A stretch of DNA of 64,000 nucleotides from WRHT01 sp031550525. GTDB taxonomy: Bacteria; Desulfobacterota; Desulfovibrionia; Desulfovibrionales; Desulfovibrionaceae. The notes below the pieces were generated by a model. That model did no database searches and was not told the DNA's origin. It was given only the letters and a program-made list of their open reading frames with translations. The translations under genes were made by a program, and so were the position numbers. Below, in pieces: positions 32,718 through 41,804 of the stretch; the stretch's first letter is position 1, and each line of letters starts with the position of its first letter. Where the stretch lies: assembly GCA_031550525.1 (NCBI GenBank), contig JAVBON010000003.1:1-64000 (forward strand). The letters run 5' to 3'.

Positions 32718-33095
32718 ATGACAGATCCTATTGCCGATATGCTCACGCGTATCCGCAACGCACACATGGCCCTGCATAAGGAAGTAAGTGTGCCGCGCTC
32801 CAAAATGAAGGAATCCATAGCCGCCATCCTGCAGCAGGAAGGCTATGTAAACGATGTTGCCGTGGCTGAAGGCCAGATTAAAATCGGCCTGAAGTACCAC
32901 AAGGGGCAGCCCGCCATTGCTGGCTTAAAGCGTATAAGCAAGCCCGGCCGTCGCGTTTACGTAGGTTCCACGGACATACCGCAGGTGCAGAACGGCCTGG
33001 GTATTTGCATTCTTTCCACCTCCAAAGGAGTGATGGAAGGCGCTAACGCCCGCAACACCAAGGTGGGCGGCGAACTTTTGTGCGAAATTTGGTAG
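32718..33095 (+). CDS. rpsH: 30S ribosomal protein S8
   Basis: 125 residues, MTDPIADMLTRIRNAHMALHKEV, with the C-terminal TSKGVMEGANARNTKVGGELLCEIW. In enterobacteria S8 regulates the spc operon. AAGGAGATATC precedes the ATG. Confidence 0.98.
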   Translation: MTDPIADMLTRIRNAHMALHKEVSVPRSKMKESIAAILQQEGYVNDVAVAEGQIKIGLKYHKGQPAIAGLKRISKPGRRVYVGSTDIPQVQNGLGICILSTSKGVMEGANARNTKVGGELLCEIW

Positions 33096-33104
33096 GGGGC
33101 AGCC

Positions 33105-33641
33105 ATGTCAAGAATAGGCAAAAACCCCATCATCGTGCCCGCCGGGGTAGAGGTGAAGATAGGGGAACAAGTTATAGAGGTTAAGGGTCCCAAAGGCCTT
33201 TTGACCACTCCGATATGTGATAATCTTAATTATGAGCTGGCAGGCGGCAAGGTGAGCATCACCCGTAAGGATGACGAGCGCTTTACCCGTGCCCAGCACG
33301 GTTTGCGCCGCACGTTGCTTAACAACTGCGTGGTTGGCGTTACCAAGGGCTTTACCAAAACTCTGGAAGTGATTGGCGTTGGTTATAAAGTGGCGGTAAA
33401 AGGCAGCAGCATAGAGCTTAGCCTGGGCTTCTCCCACCCCGTGCTGGTGGATTTGCCCAAAGGGCTGGAAGCCAAGGCCGACGGCAACAAGCTTACGCTT
33501 ATTGGCGCCGATAAAGAAATGGTAGGCGAAATGGCCGCCCAAATCCGCCGTCTGCGCAAGCCCGAGCCCTACAAAGGCAAAGGCATTCGCTATGAAAACG
33601 AGCAGGTACGCCGCAAAGTCGGTAAGTCCGGCAAGAAATAG
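33105..33641 (+). CDS. rplF: 50S ribosomal protein L6
   Basis: 178 residues, two homologous domains; ends KGKGIRYENEQVRRKVGKSGKK, the usual C terminus. Nine bases after rpsH. Confidence 0.98.
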   Translation: MSRIGKNPIIVPAGVEVKIGEQVIEVKGPKGLLTTPICDNLNYELAGGKVSITRKDDERFTRAQHGLRRTLLNNCVVGVTKGFTKTLEVIGVGYKVAVKGSSIELSLGFSHPVLVDLPKGLEAKADGNKLTLIGADKEMVGEMAAQIRRLRKPEPYKGKGIRYENEQVRRKVGKSGKK

Positions 33642-33655
33642 AGGCAGGTAAGATA

Positions 33656-34015
33656 ATGAGTATCAGCAAAGCTGAGGCAAGACAAAGCCGTAAAATCCGT
33701 ATCCGTAAAAAGATCTCCGGCACAGGCGAGCGTCCCCGGCTGGTGGTGTTCAGGTCCAACCTGCACATTTACGCCCAGATTGTGGACGACGAGAAAGGCA
33801 ACACCTTGGTTTCCACCTCCACCTTGGCTCTGAACAAGGGCGGGGCAGCGGCCAAGCCCAATAAAATAGGGGCTGACCTGGTAGGCAAGGAAATTGCCCG
33901 TTTGGCTAAAGAAAAGAATATCGTTAAAGTGGTGTTTGACCGCAACGGTTATATCTATCATGGCCGCATCAAGGCTGTGGCCGATGGGGCCCGTGAAGCC
34001 GGCCTGGAATTTTAA
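33656..34015 (+). CDS. rplR: 50S ribosomal protein L18
   Basis: 119 residues; 5S rRNA-binding partner of L5. KIRIRKKISGTGERPRLVVFRSN and FDRNGYIYHGRIKAVADGAREAG are diagnostic. Confidence 0.98.
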   Translation: MSISKAEARQSRKIRIRKKISGTGERPRLVVFRSNLHIYAQIVDDEKGNTLVSTSTLALNKGGAAAKPNKIGADLVGKEIARLAKEKNIVKVVFDRNGYIYHGRIKAVADGAREAGLEF

Positions 34016-34033
34016 AGGTACACAGGTAAAGGC

Positions 34034-34525
34034 ATGGAACAGAACGAACTCGGTTTGGTTGAAAAGGTAGTTTCCCTCAACCGCGTAGCCAAAGTTGTTA
34101 AAGGCGGCCGCCGTTTCAGTTTTTCCGCCCTGGTGGTGGTAGGTGACGGCAAAGGCAGTGTGGGCTTCGGGCTGGGCAAGGCCCAAGAAGTGCCGGAGGC
34201 CCTGCGTAAGGCAACTGAGCGCGCCCGTAGGAATATGGTTGAAATCCCTCTGCTTGATGGCACTTTGCCCTATGAAATTGAAGGCAACTTCGGCGCGGGC
34301 AAAGTTATGCTCAAGCCCGCCTCGCGCGGTACCGGCATAATTGCCGGCGGCGCGGTGCGCGCGGTAATGGAAGCCGTGGGCGTGCAAGACGTGCTCACCA
34401 AGGCCATTGGCACCAACAACCCGCACAACGTGCTTAGAGCTACCGTTGCCGGACTTGTTGCCCTGCGTAGCGCCGATTCTGTCGGCGAAGTGCGCGGCAA
34501 AAAGCTTGTGGCCCCCAGAAAGTAA
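34034..34525 (+). CDS. rpsE: 30S ribosomal protein S5
   Basis: 163 residues with the double-stranded-RNA-binding N-terminal domain (LVEKVVSLNRVAKVVKGGRR) and the fidelity loop region. Slightly shorter at the N terminus than the enterobacterial form. Confidence 0.97.
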   Translation: MEQNELGLVEKVVSLNRVAKVVKGGRRFSFSALVVVGDGKGSVGFGLGKAQEVPEALRKATERARRNMVEIPLLDGTLPYEIEGNFGAGKVMLKPASRGTGIIAGGAVRAVMEAVGVQDVLTKAIGTNNPHNVLRATVAGLVALRSADSVGEVRGKKLVAPRK

Positions 34526-34552
34526 AGTTTAAACCGCAAACAAGGTACTACC

Positions 34553-34723
34553 ATGATTAAGATTAAACTTATACGCAGCTGGATAGGGTGCTCGCCCAAG
34601 CAGCGCCAGGTGCTCGCAGCCCTTGGCCTGCGCAAGCCCGGCCATATGAAAGAGGTTAAGGACAATGCCGCTATGCGTGGCATGATAGCTGCCGTATCCC
34701 ATATGATTGAGGTGATTTCCTAA
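34553..34723 (+). CDS. rpmD: 50S ribosomal protein L30
   Basis: 56 residues beginning MIKIKLIRSWIGCSPKQRQV and ending MIAAVSHMIEVIS, the standard small L30. It is easily missed because of its size. Its TAA stop shares its last base with the ATG of rplO (TAATG). Confidence 0.96.
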   Translation: MIKIKLIRSWIGCSPKQRQVLAALGLRKPGHMKEVKDNAAMRGMIAAVSHMIEVIS

Positions 34724-35169
34724 TGCAACTGCACGAATTGTATCCCTTCGCGGAAGAGCGCAAATCCCGTAAGCGGGTAGGGCGCGGTCAAGGCAGCGGT
34801 TTGGGCTCGACTTCCGGTAAAGGCCTTAAAGGCCAGAACCAGCGCTCCGGCGGCGGTGTGCGCCCCGGCTTTGAAGGCGGCCAGATGCCCTTGCAGCGTC
34901 GCTTGCCCAAACACGGCTTTAAAAACCTTTTCAAGGTCACTTACGATGTAATCAACCTTGATCAGCTCCAGTCCGCTTTTGAAGGCAAAAAAGAAATCTC
35001 GCTGGAAGATATTTATGCTCGCGGCCTCGCTAAATTTGGGGCTCCGGTAAAAATTCTCGGCGATGGCGAAGTTAAATCCGCAATTACTGTGGAAGCCCAT
35101 AAATTCAGCGCGGCTGCCAAAGAAAAGCTTGAAAAAGCAGGCGGCGCCGCCAAGGCTCTGGAAGGTTAA
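34723..35169 (+). CDS. rplO: 50S ribosomal protein L15
   Basis: 148 residues, MQLHELYPFAEERKSRKRVGRGQGSG, with the glycine-rich extended N terminus. Coupled to rpmD by the TAATG overlap. Confidence 0.97.
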   Translation: MQLHELYPFAEERKSRKRVGRGQGSGLGSTSGKGLKGQNQRSGGGVRPGFEGGQMPLQRRLPKHGFKNLFKVTYDVINLDQLQSAFEGKKEISLEDIYARGLAKFGAPVKILGDGEVKSAITVEAHKFSAAAKEKLEKAGGAAKALEG

Positions 35170-35174
35170 TTACC

Positions 35175-36488
35175 GTGGCACTAAGCGGAGCGCAAAACCT
35201 TACAAGGTCATCTGAACTGATGAAAAAGCTGGGATGGACCTTTTTGTTCCTGATTTTTTACCGGGTGGGCATTCACGTGCCCATTCCCGGTATAAACCCT
35301 GAGGCGCTGGCCGCGTTTTTTACCGAAGCCGAGAAAAATCCCTTCTTTGGAATGCTGGATATTTTCTCGGGCGGCGGTCTTTCCAACGTGTCCATTTTCG
35401 CGCTGGGCGTGATGCCTTACATCTCGTCCTCCATTATCATGCAGCTTTTACAGGTGGTAAGTCCAAACCTGAAGCGCATGGCCAGGGAAGAAGGTCAGGC
35501 TGGACGTAAAAAAGTAACGCAGTATACCCGTTACCTCACGGTGCTTATTTCCGCCGTGCAGGGTTTTGCTCTGGTCAAGGCCGTACAGGCCATGCCCAGC
35601 CCCGGCCATTTGCCGGTAGTGATTAATCCGGGCTTGCTGTTTACCTTTGTAACCGTGCTTACGGTGGTAACGGGCACCATCCTCATTATGTGGATAGGTG
35701 AGCGTATTACGGAAAAAGGCGTGGGCAACGGCATTTCGCTTATTATATTTGCCGGTATCGTTTCAAATATTCCAGGCACGCTTTATCGCCTTTACGGGCA
35801 GTTGGGCGTGAACATCTCCATTTTCACGGCCCTTGTGCTGGTTGTGGTTATGGCGGCGCTTTTGGTGTTCATAGTGTTTATGGAGCGCGGCCAGCGCCGC
35901 ATTCCCATACATTACGCCAAGCGCCAGATGGGCCGTAAGATGGTTGGGGGGCAGAGCACGCATCTTCCGTTGCGTGTGAACACGGCCGGCGTTATACCGC
36001 CCATTTTTGCCTCCAGCCTTTTGATGTTCCCCACCATGATTATGCCCTACTTTGTGCAGAATGACACGGTGCGCGGAGTACTCAACCTGTTTGCGCCCGG
36101 TTCCTTGATTTATAATATTCTTTTTGTTGGGCTCATAGTCTTCTTCTGTTTCTTTTACACGGCCATTATCTTTGATCCCAAAGACATTGCCGAAAACCTT
36201 AAGAAGCAGGGCGGCTTTATACCCGGCATACGTCCCGGCGCCAAGACGCATGAGTACATTGACAAGGTGCTTACCCGCATAACCTTGTGGGGCGCCATGT
36301 ACATTTCGGCCATCTGCGTATTGCCGCAGTTGTTTTTGGCCAAGTACAGCCTTTACCTGGGCGGCACCAGCATCCTTATTGTGGTGGGCGTGGCCATGGA
36401 CTTTATGGGTCAGGTCGAGTCACACATGATTTCGCACCAGTATGAAGGCCTGCTGGGCAAAGCCCGCATAAAAGGCCGCCAAGGTTAG
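35175..36488 (+). CDS. secY: Protein translocase subunit SecY
   Basis: 437-residue channel of the Sec translocon with ten hydrophobic segments; the conserved cytoplasmic loop MERGQRRIPIHYAKRQMGRKM and PGIRPGAKTHEYIDKVLTR are clear. Starts with GTG five bases after rplO. adk, which follows secY in many bacteria, is absent and map comes next. Confidence 0.98.
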   Translation: MALSGAQNLTRSSELMKKLGWTFLFLIFYRVGIHVPIPGINPEALAAFFTEAEKNPFFGMLDIFSGGGLSNVSIFALGVMPYISSSIIMQLLQVVSPNLKRMAREEGQAGRKKVTQYTRYLTVLISAVQGFALVKAVQAMPSPGHLPVVINPGLLFTFVTVLTVVTGTILIMWIGERITEKGVGNGISLIIFAGIVSNIPGTLYRLYGQLGVNISIFTALVLVVVMAALLVFIVFMERGQRRIPIHYAKRQMGRKMVGGQSTHLPLRVNTAGVIPPIFASSLLMFPTMIMPYFVQNDTVRGVLNLFAPGSLIYNILFVGLIVFFCFFYTAIIFDPKDIAENLKKQGGFIPGIRPGAKTHEYIDKVLTRITLWGAMYISAICVLPQLFLAKYSLYLGGTSILIVVGVAMDFMGQVESHMISHQYEGLLGKARIKGRQG

Positions 36489-36499
36489 TAATTGGAATT

Positions 36500-37264
36500 A
36501 TGAAAAAGTTTCGGGGTGTATTTCTTAAAAATGATAATGAACTGGCGCATATGCGCGAGGCTAACCGCATAGTTTACAGCATTTTGCAGGCTATGGCGGC
36601 TCAGATAAAGCCCGGCTTGCCTACCATGCATTTTGAAGAAATCGCTCAGGAAATGTGCAAAAAATACAATGTTAAGCCGTCGTTTCAAGGCTATGGGGGT
36701 TTTCCCTACGCTTTGTGCTGCTCGGTTAACGATGAGATTGTACACGGTTTTCCCTCCGCTCGCCGCATACTTAAAGAAGGCGATATCGTCAGTTTTGATA
36801 TGGGCGTGATAGTGGAAGGATTTCACGGCGACGCGGCCAGAACTTTTCCGGTGGGAAAGGTATCTGATAAAGCCGAGTTGCTTATGCGCGTAACGCGCGA
36901 GGCCCTTGAGGCGGGAACAGCGGCTGCGAAACCCGGCAATAACCTTAAGGATGTCTGCGCGGCGGTGCAAAGCAAGGCCGACGAGCACGGTTTGGGTATA
37001 GTAAAACGTTTTGTGGGGCACGGCGTTGGCCGGAGCCTGCATGAAAAGCCTGAAATACCCAATTTTGTGAGCGCGGCAACGCCGGATTTGCCCTTGCAGG
37101 CGGGCATGGTGCTGGCTATTGAGCCCATGTTCACCTTGGGCGGGTGGGACGTTAAGATTCTGGACGACGACTGGACGGCAGTTACCAAGGACGGCAGCCT
37201 TGCCGCTCATTACGAGCATAGCGTGGCTGTTACATCCAAGGGTCCGGTTGTGCTTGATTATTAA
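36500..37264 (+). CDS. map: Methionine aminopeptidase, type I
   Basis: 254-residue dinuclear metalloenzyme that removes the initiator methionine. Metal ligands appear in SFDMGVIVEGFHGDAARTF, VGHGVGRSLHEKPEIPNF and LAIEPMF, with the final glutamate in YEHSVAVTSKGP. infA, which often follows, is missing from this locus. 245 bases separate it from rpmJ. Confidence 0.97.
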   Translation: MKKFRGVFLKNDNELAHMREANRIVYSILQAMAAQIKPGLPTMHFEEIAQEMCKKYNVKPSFQGYGGFPYALCCSVNDEIVHGFPSARRILKEGDIVSFDMGVIVEGFHGDAARTFPVGKVSDKAELLMRVTREALEAGTAAAKPGNNLKDVCAAVQSKADEHGLGIVKRFVGHGVGRSLHEKPEIPNFVSAATPDLPLQAGMVLAIEPMFTLGGWDVKILDDDWTAVTKDGSLAAHYEHSVAVTSKGPVVLDY

Positions 37265-37430
37265 CCTCCGGCCTGTGCTTTTTTGCGGGTTGATTTGCGA
37301 TTATATTGCGGGCTCAGGCAGGCAATTTTCGCAGCTAAGTGGGTGGAATTAATCCGCTCTGTAGCGGGTTTAAACCGCCGAGCTCAACCCGGAGAATGGC
37401 TATAACAAAAATAAAATCACTAATTGCGCC

Positions 37431-37459
37431 TTGACGGGGCATATTTGTGGTGCTATATC
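37431..37459 (+). promoter_or_regulatory. Sigma-70 promoter of the alpha-type operon
   Basis: TTGACG (37431-37436), 17 bases, TATATC (37454-37459), with transcription starting near 37466, 44 bases before rpmJ. It would allow rpmJ-rpsM-rpsK-rpsD-rpoA-rplQ to be transcribed apart from the S10-spc genes. A GCGG..CCGC palindrome around a GTTTAAAC core is also present near 37365-37375. Confidence 0.7.
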
Positions 37460-37509
37460 CTCCCGTCTGAGTAAAATCCGCGGCTGGATTTAATGTAATG
37501 GAGTTTATC

Positions 37510-37623
37510 ATGAAAGTTAGACCTTCGGTAAAGCGTATTTGCCCCAAGTGCAAAGTGATCCGCCGCAAGGGCATTTTGAGAGTGCTCTGCGAAAACCCCC
37601 GGCACAAACAGCGCCAGGGATAA
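37510..37623 (+). CDS. rpmJ: 50S ribosomal protein L36
   Basis: 37 residues, MKVRPSVKRICPKCKVIRRK, with zinc ligands C11, C14, C27 and H32 in the zinc-binding form. Too short for most gene finders but unambiguous, and correctly placed before rpsM. Confidence 0.97.
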   Translation: MKVRPSVKRICPKCKVIRRKGILRVLCENPRHKQRQG

Positions 37624-37641
37624 GGAAGCAGGAGTCATACT

Positions 37642-38010
37642 GTGGCCAGAATTGCTGGAGTTGATTTGCCCCGTGGCAAGAGAGCGGATATCGCCCTCAC
37701 TTATATTTATGGCATAGGCCGTACAACGGCTCTCCAAATTTTAGACACGACCGGTGTTGACTGGAACCGTGGCATCGATGACCTTTCGGCGGAAGAAATT
37801 AACGAAATCCGTAAGGAAATTGAGCAAAACCACAAGGTTGAAGGTGACTTGCGCCGCGAAATAGGCATGAACATCAAGCGTTTGATGGATATTGGCTGTT
37901 ACCGTGGCATTCGGCATCGCAAAGGTCTTCCCGTGCATGGGCAGCGCACCCACACCAACGCCCGCACCCGCAAGGGGCCGCGCCGTGGTGCCACCCCCAA
38001 GAAAAAATAA
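37642..38010 (+). CDS. rpsM: 30S ribosomal protein S13
   Basis: 122 residues from GTG (MARIAGVDLPRGKRADIALTYIYGIGRT) with the basic C-terminal tail GQRTHTNARTRKGPRRG. Contacts the P-site tRNA and S19. Confidence 0.98.
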   Translation: MARIAGVDLPRGKRADIALTYIYGIGRTTALQILDTTGVDWNRGIDDLSAEEINEIRKEIEQNHKVEGDLRREIGMNIKRLMDIGCYRGIRHRKGLPVHGQRTHTNARTRKGPRRGATPKKK

Positions 38011-38091
38011 GCTGGCTGTTGGCAGAAAGGCGTAAGCCTCTTCAACATTTCCGGTTAACCGGCTAATTTTATTTAAATTGCGAGTTTAAAT

Positions 38092-38481
38092 ATGGCTAAA
38101 GCCAAAAAAGCGGCTAAGAAAAGAGAAAAAAAGAACGTGCCTGTGGGCCTTGCCCATATTCAGGCCACTTTTAACAATACTATAATCACGTTCACCGACA
38201 CCCGCGGCAACACGGTAAGCTGGGCCTCCGCAGGCCAGGCCGGTTTCAAGGGTTCGCGCAAGTCCACGCCCTTCGCGGCGCAAAGTGCTGCCGAGCAGGC
38301 CGCCCGCCGCGCTCAGGATAACGGCATGCGCACTGTCGGCGTTTATGTAACCGGCCCCGGTTCAGGCCGTGAATCCGCCATGCGCGCCATTAACGCCGCC
38401 GGATTCAAAGTGGCCTTTATACGCGATATTACGCCTATTCCGCATAACGGTTGCCGTCCTCCCAAGCGGCGCCGCGTGTAG
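38092..38481 (+). CDS. rpsK: 30S ribosomal protein S11
   Basis: 129 residues; VGLAHIQATFNNTIITFTDTRGN and the C-terminal DITPIPHNGCRPPKRRRV are typical. An 81-base gap separates it from rpsM, without obvious signals. Confidence 0.98.
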   Translation: MAKAKKAAKKREKKNVPVGLAHIQATFNNTIITFTDTRGNTVSWASAGQAGFKGSRKSTPFAAQSAAEQAARRAQDNGMRTVGVYVTGPGSGRESAMRAINAAGFKVAFIRDITPIPHNGCRPPKRRRV

Positions 38482-38499
38482 GGTAAGGAGGAATAAGCC

Positions 38500-39126
38500 T
38501 TGGCTAAGTATAACGATTCCAAATGCCGCCTGTGCAGACGCGAAGGCAGCAAGTTGTTTTTGAAAGGTGACCGTTGTTTCACCGATAAATGCGCTTATGA
38601 CCGCCGCCCTTACGCCCCCGGCCAGCACGGCCGCGCCCGTAAAAAGGCCAGCGACTACGCCACCCAGATGCGCGAGAAGCAAAAAGTAAGGCGCATGTAT
38701 GGCGTGCTGGAAAGACAGTTCCGCAACTATTTCGTCACGGCCGATATGGCCCAGGGCGTAACGGGCGCGAACCTGCTTACCACGCTTGAGCGCCGCCTGG
38801 ATAACGTGGTTTACCGTCTCGGGTTTGCCAACTCTCGCCAACAGGCCCGCCAGTTGGTAAGGCACGGCATATTCACCCTTAACGGCCACAAAGCCAACAT
38901 TCCTTCCATGCAAGTGCGCGTGGGCGATGTGCTTGAAGTGCCGGAACAGAACAGAAAAATTCCGGTACTGGCCGAAGCTCAGTCCGTGGTGGCCCGCAGA
39001 GGTTTGCCCGGCTGGCTTGAAGTGGATGCCGCTGCTTTCAAAGGCGTGGTTAAGGCCCTTCCGCAGCGCGAAGACATTCAGACCCCCATCAACGAGAATC
39101 TGATTGTCGAGCTTTACTCCAAATAA
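38500..39126 (+). CDS. rpsD: 30S ribosomal protein S4, zinc type
   Basis: 208 residues from TTG with AAGGAGGAA upstream. It has the CRLC...CFTDKC zinc site near the N terminus and the S4 RNA-binding domain LDNVVYRLGFANSRQQARQLVRHG. S4 is the usual alpha-operon repressor. Confidence 0.97.
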   Translation: MAKYNDSKCRLCRREGSKLFLKGDRCFTDKCAYDRRPYAPGQHGRARKKASDYATQMREKQKVRRMYGVLERQFRNYFVTADMAQGVTGANLLTTLERRLDNVVYRLGFANSRQQARQLVRHGIFTLNGHKANIPSMQVRVGDVLEVPEQNRKIPVLAEAQSVVARRGLPGWLEVDAAAFKGVVKALPQREDIQTPINENLIVELYSK

Positions 39127-39141
39127 TTAACGGAAGTGAGT

Positions 39142-40179
39142 ATGCTCATTAAACAAGGTGATAAATTGATCAACGCCAGAAACTGGTCGGAACTGGTCAA
39201 GCCGGAGTCCATTACGCGCGACTCCCGCGACGGCATGTACGGCAAGTTTACTTGCGAACCTCTGGAAAAAGGCTACGGCACCACCATAGGCAACGCCTTG
39301 CGCCGTGTATTGCTTTCTTCCATGCAGGGCGCGGCGTTTGTGGCTGTTAAAATAGAAGGCATTCAACACGAGTTTACTACCATTACCGGCGTGCTGGAAG
39401 ATGTTACCGACATCGTCCTCAACCTCAAGCAGGTGCGCTTGGCCATGGATACTGACGAGCCGCAGCGCCTTGAGCTTGAAGCCTCCGGCAAGGGCGCGGT
39501 TACTGCCGCCCAGATTAAAACCAACCAGCATGTGGCTGTATTGAACGAAGATACTCACCTCTTTACCCTTACTGAAGACGTGAAGGTGAAGATGGAGCTG
39601 GAAGTGCGCATGGGCAAGGGTTATGTGCCCGCCGACATGCACGACGGCCTCTCAGACGAAATAGGCCTTATTGCGCTTGACGCGAGCTTCTCGCCCGTGC
39701 GCAAGGTGGCCTTTACCGTGGAACAGGCTCGTGTAGGCCAGATGACAAACTATGACAAACTTATCCTGCAGGTATGGACCGACGGTTCGGTAAGCGCTGA
39801 CGATGCTGTTGCTTACAGCGCCAAAATCCTTAAGGAACAGCTTTCCGTGTTCATCAACTTTGATGAGCAGATTGAAGGCGAAACTCAAGGCAGCAGCAGC
39901 GGCAGTTCGGATCTTAACGAAAACCTGTTCAAATCCATTGACGAGCTGGAACTTTCAGTGCGCGCCACAAACTGCCTTAAAAGCGCTAATATTGCCTATG
40001 TGGGCGAGTTGGTGCAAAAGGCCGAGAGCGACATGCTCAAAACCAAGAACTTCGGGCGCAAATCGCTGGATGAAATCCGCCGCGTGCTCTCTGAAATGAA
40101 TCTTGATTTCGGCATGAAAGTGGACGGATTCGAAAAGAAATTGCAGGAATGGAAGAGGAAGACGCAAAATGAGGCATAG
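39142..40179 (+). CDS. rpoA: RNA polymerase alpha subunit
   Basis: 345 residues from the ATG at 39142, which has CGGAAG seven bases upstream (a GTG at 39136 is possible). The N-terminal assembly domain (GNALRRVLLSSMQGAAFVAVKI) and the C-terminal helix-hairpin-helix domain (LELSVRATNCLKSANIAYVGEL) that contacts UP elements and activators are complete. Overlaps rplQ by 11 bases. Confidence 0.98.
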   Translation: MLIKQGDKLINARNWSELVKPESITRDSRDGMYGKFTCEPLEKGYGTTIGNALRRVLLSSMQGAAFVAVKIEGIQHEFTTITGVLEDVTDIVLNLKQVRLAMDTDEPQRLELEASGKGAVTAAQIKTNQHVAVLNEDTHLFTLTEDVKVKMELEVRMGKGYVPADMHDGLSDEIGLIALDASFSPVRKVAFTVEQARVGQMTNYDKLILQVWTDGSVSADDAVAYSAKILKEQLSVFINFDEQIEGETQGSSSGSSDLNENLFKSIDELELSVRATNCLKSANIAYVGELVQKAESDMLKTKNFGRKSLDEIRRVLSEMNLDFGMKVDGFEKKLQEWKRKTQNEA

Positions 40180-40756
40180 AAATTCCGGCCGCAAATTGGG
40201 CAGAACATCGGCCCACCGCAAGGCAATGTTCAAGAATATGGCCACCGCTTTGCTCACCTATGGCCGTATTACCACCACTGAGGCAAAAGCCAAAGAAATT
40301 CGCGGTATTGTAGAACCGTTGATCACTCTGGCGCAGCAGGATACCCTGCACGCCCGCAGAGAAGCTTACCGTGTGCTCAACAACCACAAACTGGTAAAGC
40401 GCCTCTTTGACGAAGTAGCCCCCATGTTCAAGGATATGACCAAGGGCGGTTACACCCGTGTTGCCAAGCTGGCGTTGCCGCGTAAAGGCGACTGCGCCCC
40501 CATGGCCATAGTGGAGCTTGTAAAAGGCAAACACTATGATGCCCCTGAGGCAGCCACGGCCCCCGAAGCCAAGGGTGAAGCCGCTCCGGTGAAGGAAGCA
40601 GCCGCCAAACCCAAAAAGGCCGCCGCCAAACCCAAAACCGAAAAGGCTGATAAGCCCAAAGCCGCTGCCAAGCCCAAGGCCGCCAAAAGCGAAACCAAGG
40701 CCAGCAAAGGCCCCGGCGCCAAGCCCAAGAGCACTCCGCGTAAAATCGGAAGCTAG
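40169..40756 (+). CDS. rplQ: 50S ribosomal protein L17 with long Lys/Ala/Pro tail
   Basis: The first 122 residues are an ordinary L17 (MRHRNSGRKLGRTSAHRKAMFKNM...). Residues 123-195 are an additional low-complexity tail of Ala, Lys and Pro with AAKPK-type repeats, resembling eukaryotic histone H1 or bacterial H1-like tails. L17 usually ends near 115-130 residues. The reading frame is open through the tail with normal codon use and ends at a terminator, so it is not a frameshift artefact. The tail is probably disordered and RNA-binding. Confidence 0.95.
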   Translation: MRHRNSGRKLGRTSAHRKAMFKNMATALLTYGRITTTEAKAKEIRGIVEPLITLAQQDTLHARREAYRVLNNHKLVKRLFDEVAPMFKDMTKGGYTRVAKLALPRKGDCAPMAIVELVKGKHYDAPEAATAPEAKGEAAPVKEAAAKPKKAAAKPKTEKADKPKAAAKPKAAKSETKASKGPGAKPKSTPRKIGS

Positions 40757-40777
40757 GCTGTTTTTAATAAGTCTTGA

Positions 40778-40809
40778 AACGCCCTGTCACTTTGACGGGG
40801 CGTTTTTTT
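40778..40809 (+). terminator. Terminator of the ribosomal superoperon
   Basis: ACGCCCTGTC (40779-40788) pairs with GACGGGGCGT (40794-40803), with one wobble, and is followed by seven T. The next 220 bases are AT-rich without a certain gene; a 28-codon frame at 40832-40918 lacks a ribosome-binding site. Confidence 0.92.
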
Positions 40810-41030
40810 GCTTTTTACCACTTCGTATTGTATGTTTATTCTGATTTTATTTATATTTCAAATGTCGTTTGTTAGGCCATGCTTTTTAGTTACAAATACA
40901 GATGACTCTTGGTTATAATTAAAGATTTACTCAGTATATCCCCTATAAAATAATAAAATCAATTCTACCAATCAAAATTTAGTAATATTATTTATCATCA
41001 TCGCAATCTTAATCATAAGAGGGGCTGCAA

Positions 41031-41804
41031 TTGAGTGTACTAATAATTCCGGCTTATATCAAAACACAACGTGACTTGAATTGTTTGAACAGACTGTTTG
41101 AAAGTATCAAAATGCAGACTGAAGTATTCGAGTATGTCTATTTAATTGATGATAATAGCCAGTTACAATATGATATCACATATGATTTTGTTGAACATAT
41201 AAAGTTAGATGTAAATGGGGGACCTGCACGGGCAAGAAATGTTGGCATAAAAAAGGCCCTTGCTTTTGGTGCAGATTATCTTTTTTTTACCGACCATGAT
41301 TGCATCCTCGACAACGAGTGGAATGCGCAAATGATAAACTTTTTGGATAAAACAGATTTTGCCGCCGTTGGGGGTATGACATACTCATGGGGCAAAACCT
41401 TGCTAGACTATTACCACGAAATCAATGGTACGCTTGCAGGCAAGTGGCTGCTCCCGGATAAAAAAGAGCTGTGGTATATGCCATCATTGAATTTTGGCAT
41501 GAAATCATTCGCGGTTAAGGAATTCCAATTTGATGAAAATTTCCCCACAGCGGCAGGGGAGGATGTAGACTTGTGCCTGCGGCTGCGCAGTAAGTACAAA
41601 ATAGGATTTTGCCCAACAGCAACCCTTTGGCATGATTACGGGTACAAGAGCACTATCTCGGGATTTATCCGGTTCGTTAACCTGTTCAAAAAATATAAAA
41701 GTTCAAGTGCAACGGTCTATGACGCGGACTCGGTACTAATGTGGGATTATTCAGAGGCGATTTATAAGGAAAATATGTATGAGTCTGATATATCGGCTGA
41801 ATGA
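41031..41804 (+). CDS. Family 2 glycosyltransferase
   Basis: 257 residues from a TTG start with GAGGGGC upstream. GT-A fold: the N-terminal strand LIIPAYIKTQRDL, the segment GGPARARNVGIKKAL, the metal-binding TDHDC (about residue 89) in place of DxD, and AGEDVDLCLRLR for the acceptor-side ED motif. No membrane segment is evident, so it is probably cytoplasmic or peripheral. Substrate unknown. It is the first gene of an AT-rich cassette and overlaps the radical SAM gene by 26 bases. Confidence 0.88.
   Translation: MSVLIIPAYIKTQRDLNCLNRLFESIKMQTEVFEYVYLIDDNSQLQYDITYDFVEHIKLDVNGGPARARNVGIKKALAFGADYLFFTDHDCILDNEWNAQMINFLDKTDFAAVGGMTYSWGKTLLDYYHEINGTLAGKWLLPDKKELWYMPSLNFGMKSFAVKEFQFDENFPTAAGEDVDLCLRLRSKYKIGFCPTATLWHDYGYKSTISGFIRFVNLFKKYKSSSATVYDADSVLMWDYSEAIYKENMYESDISAE

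Noticed and set aside
35175..37264. Missing adk and infA as evidence of damage to the ribosomal operon
   Set aside because: All present genes are intact and in standard order; adk and infA lie elsewhere in many bacteria of this group, so the absence is not a break.
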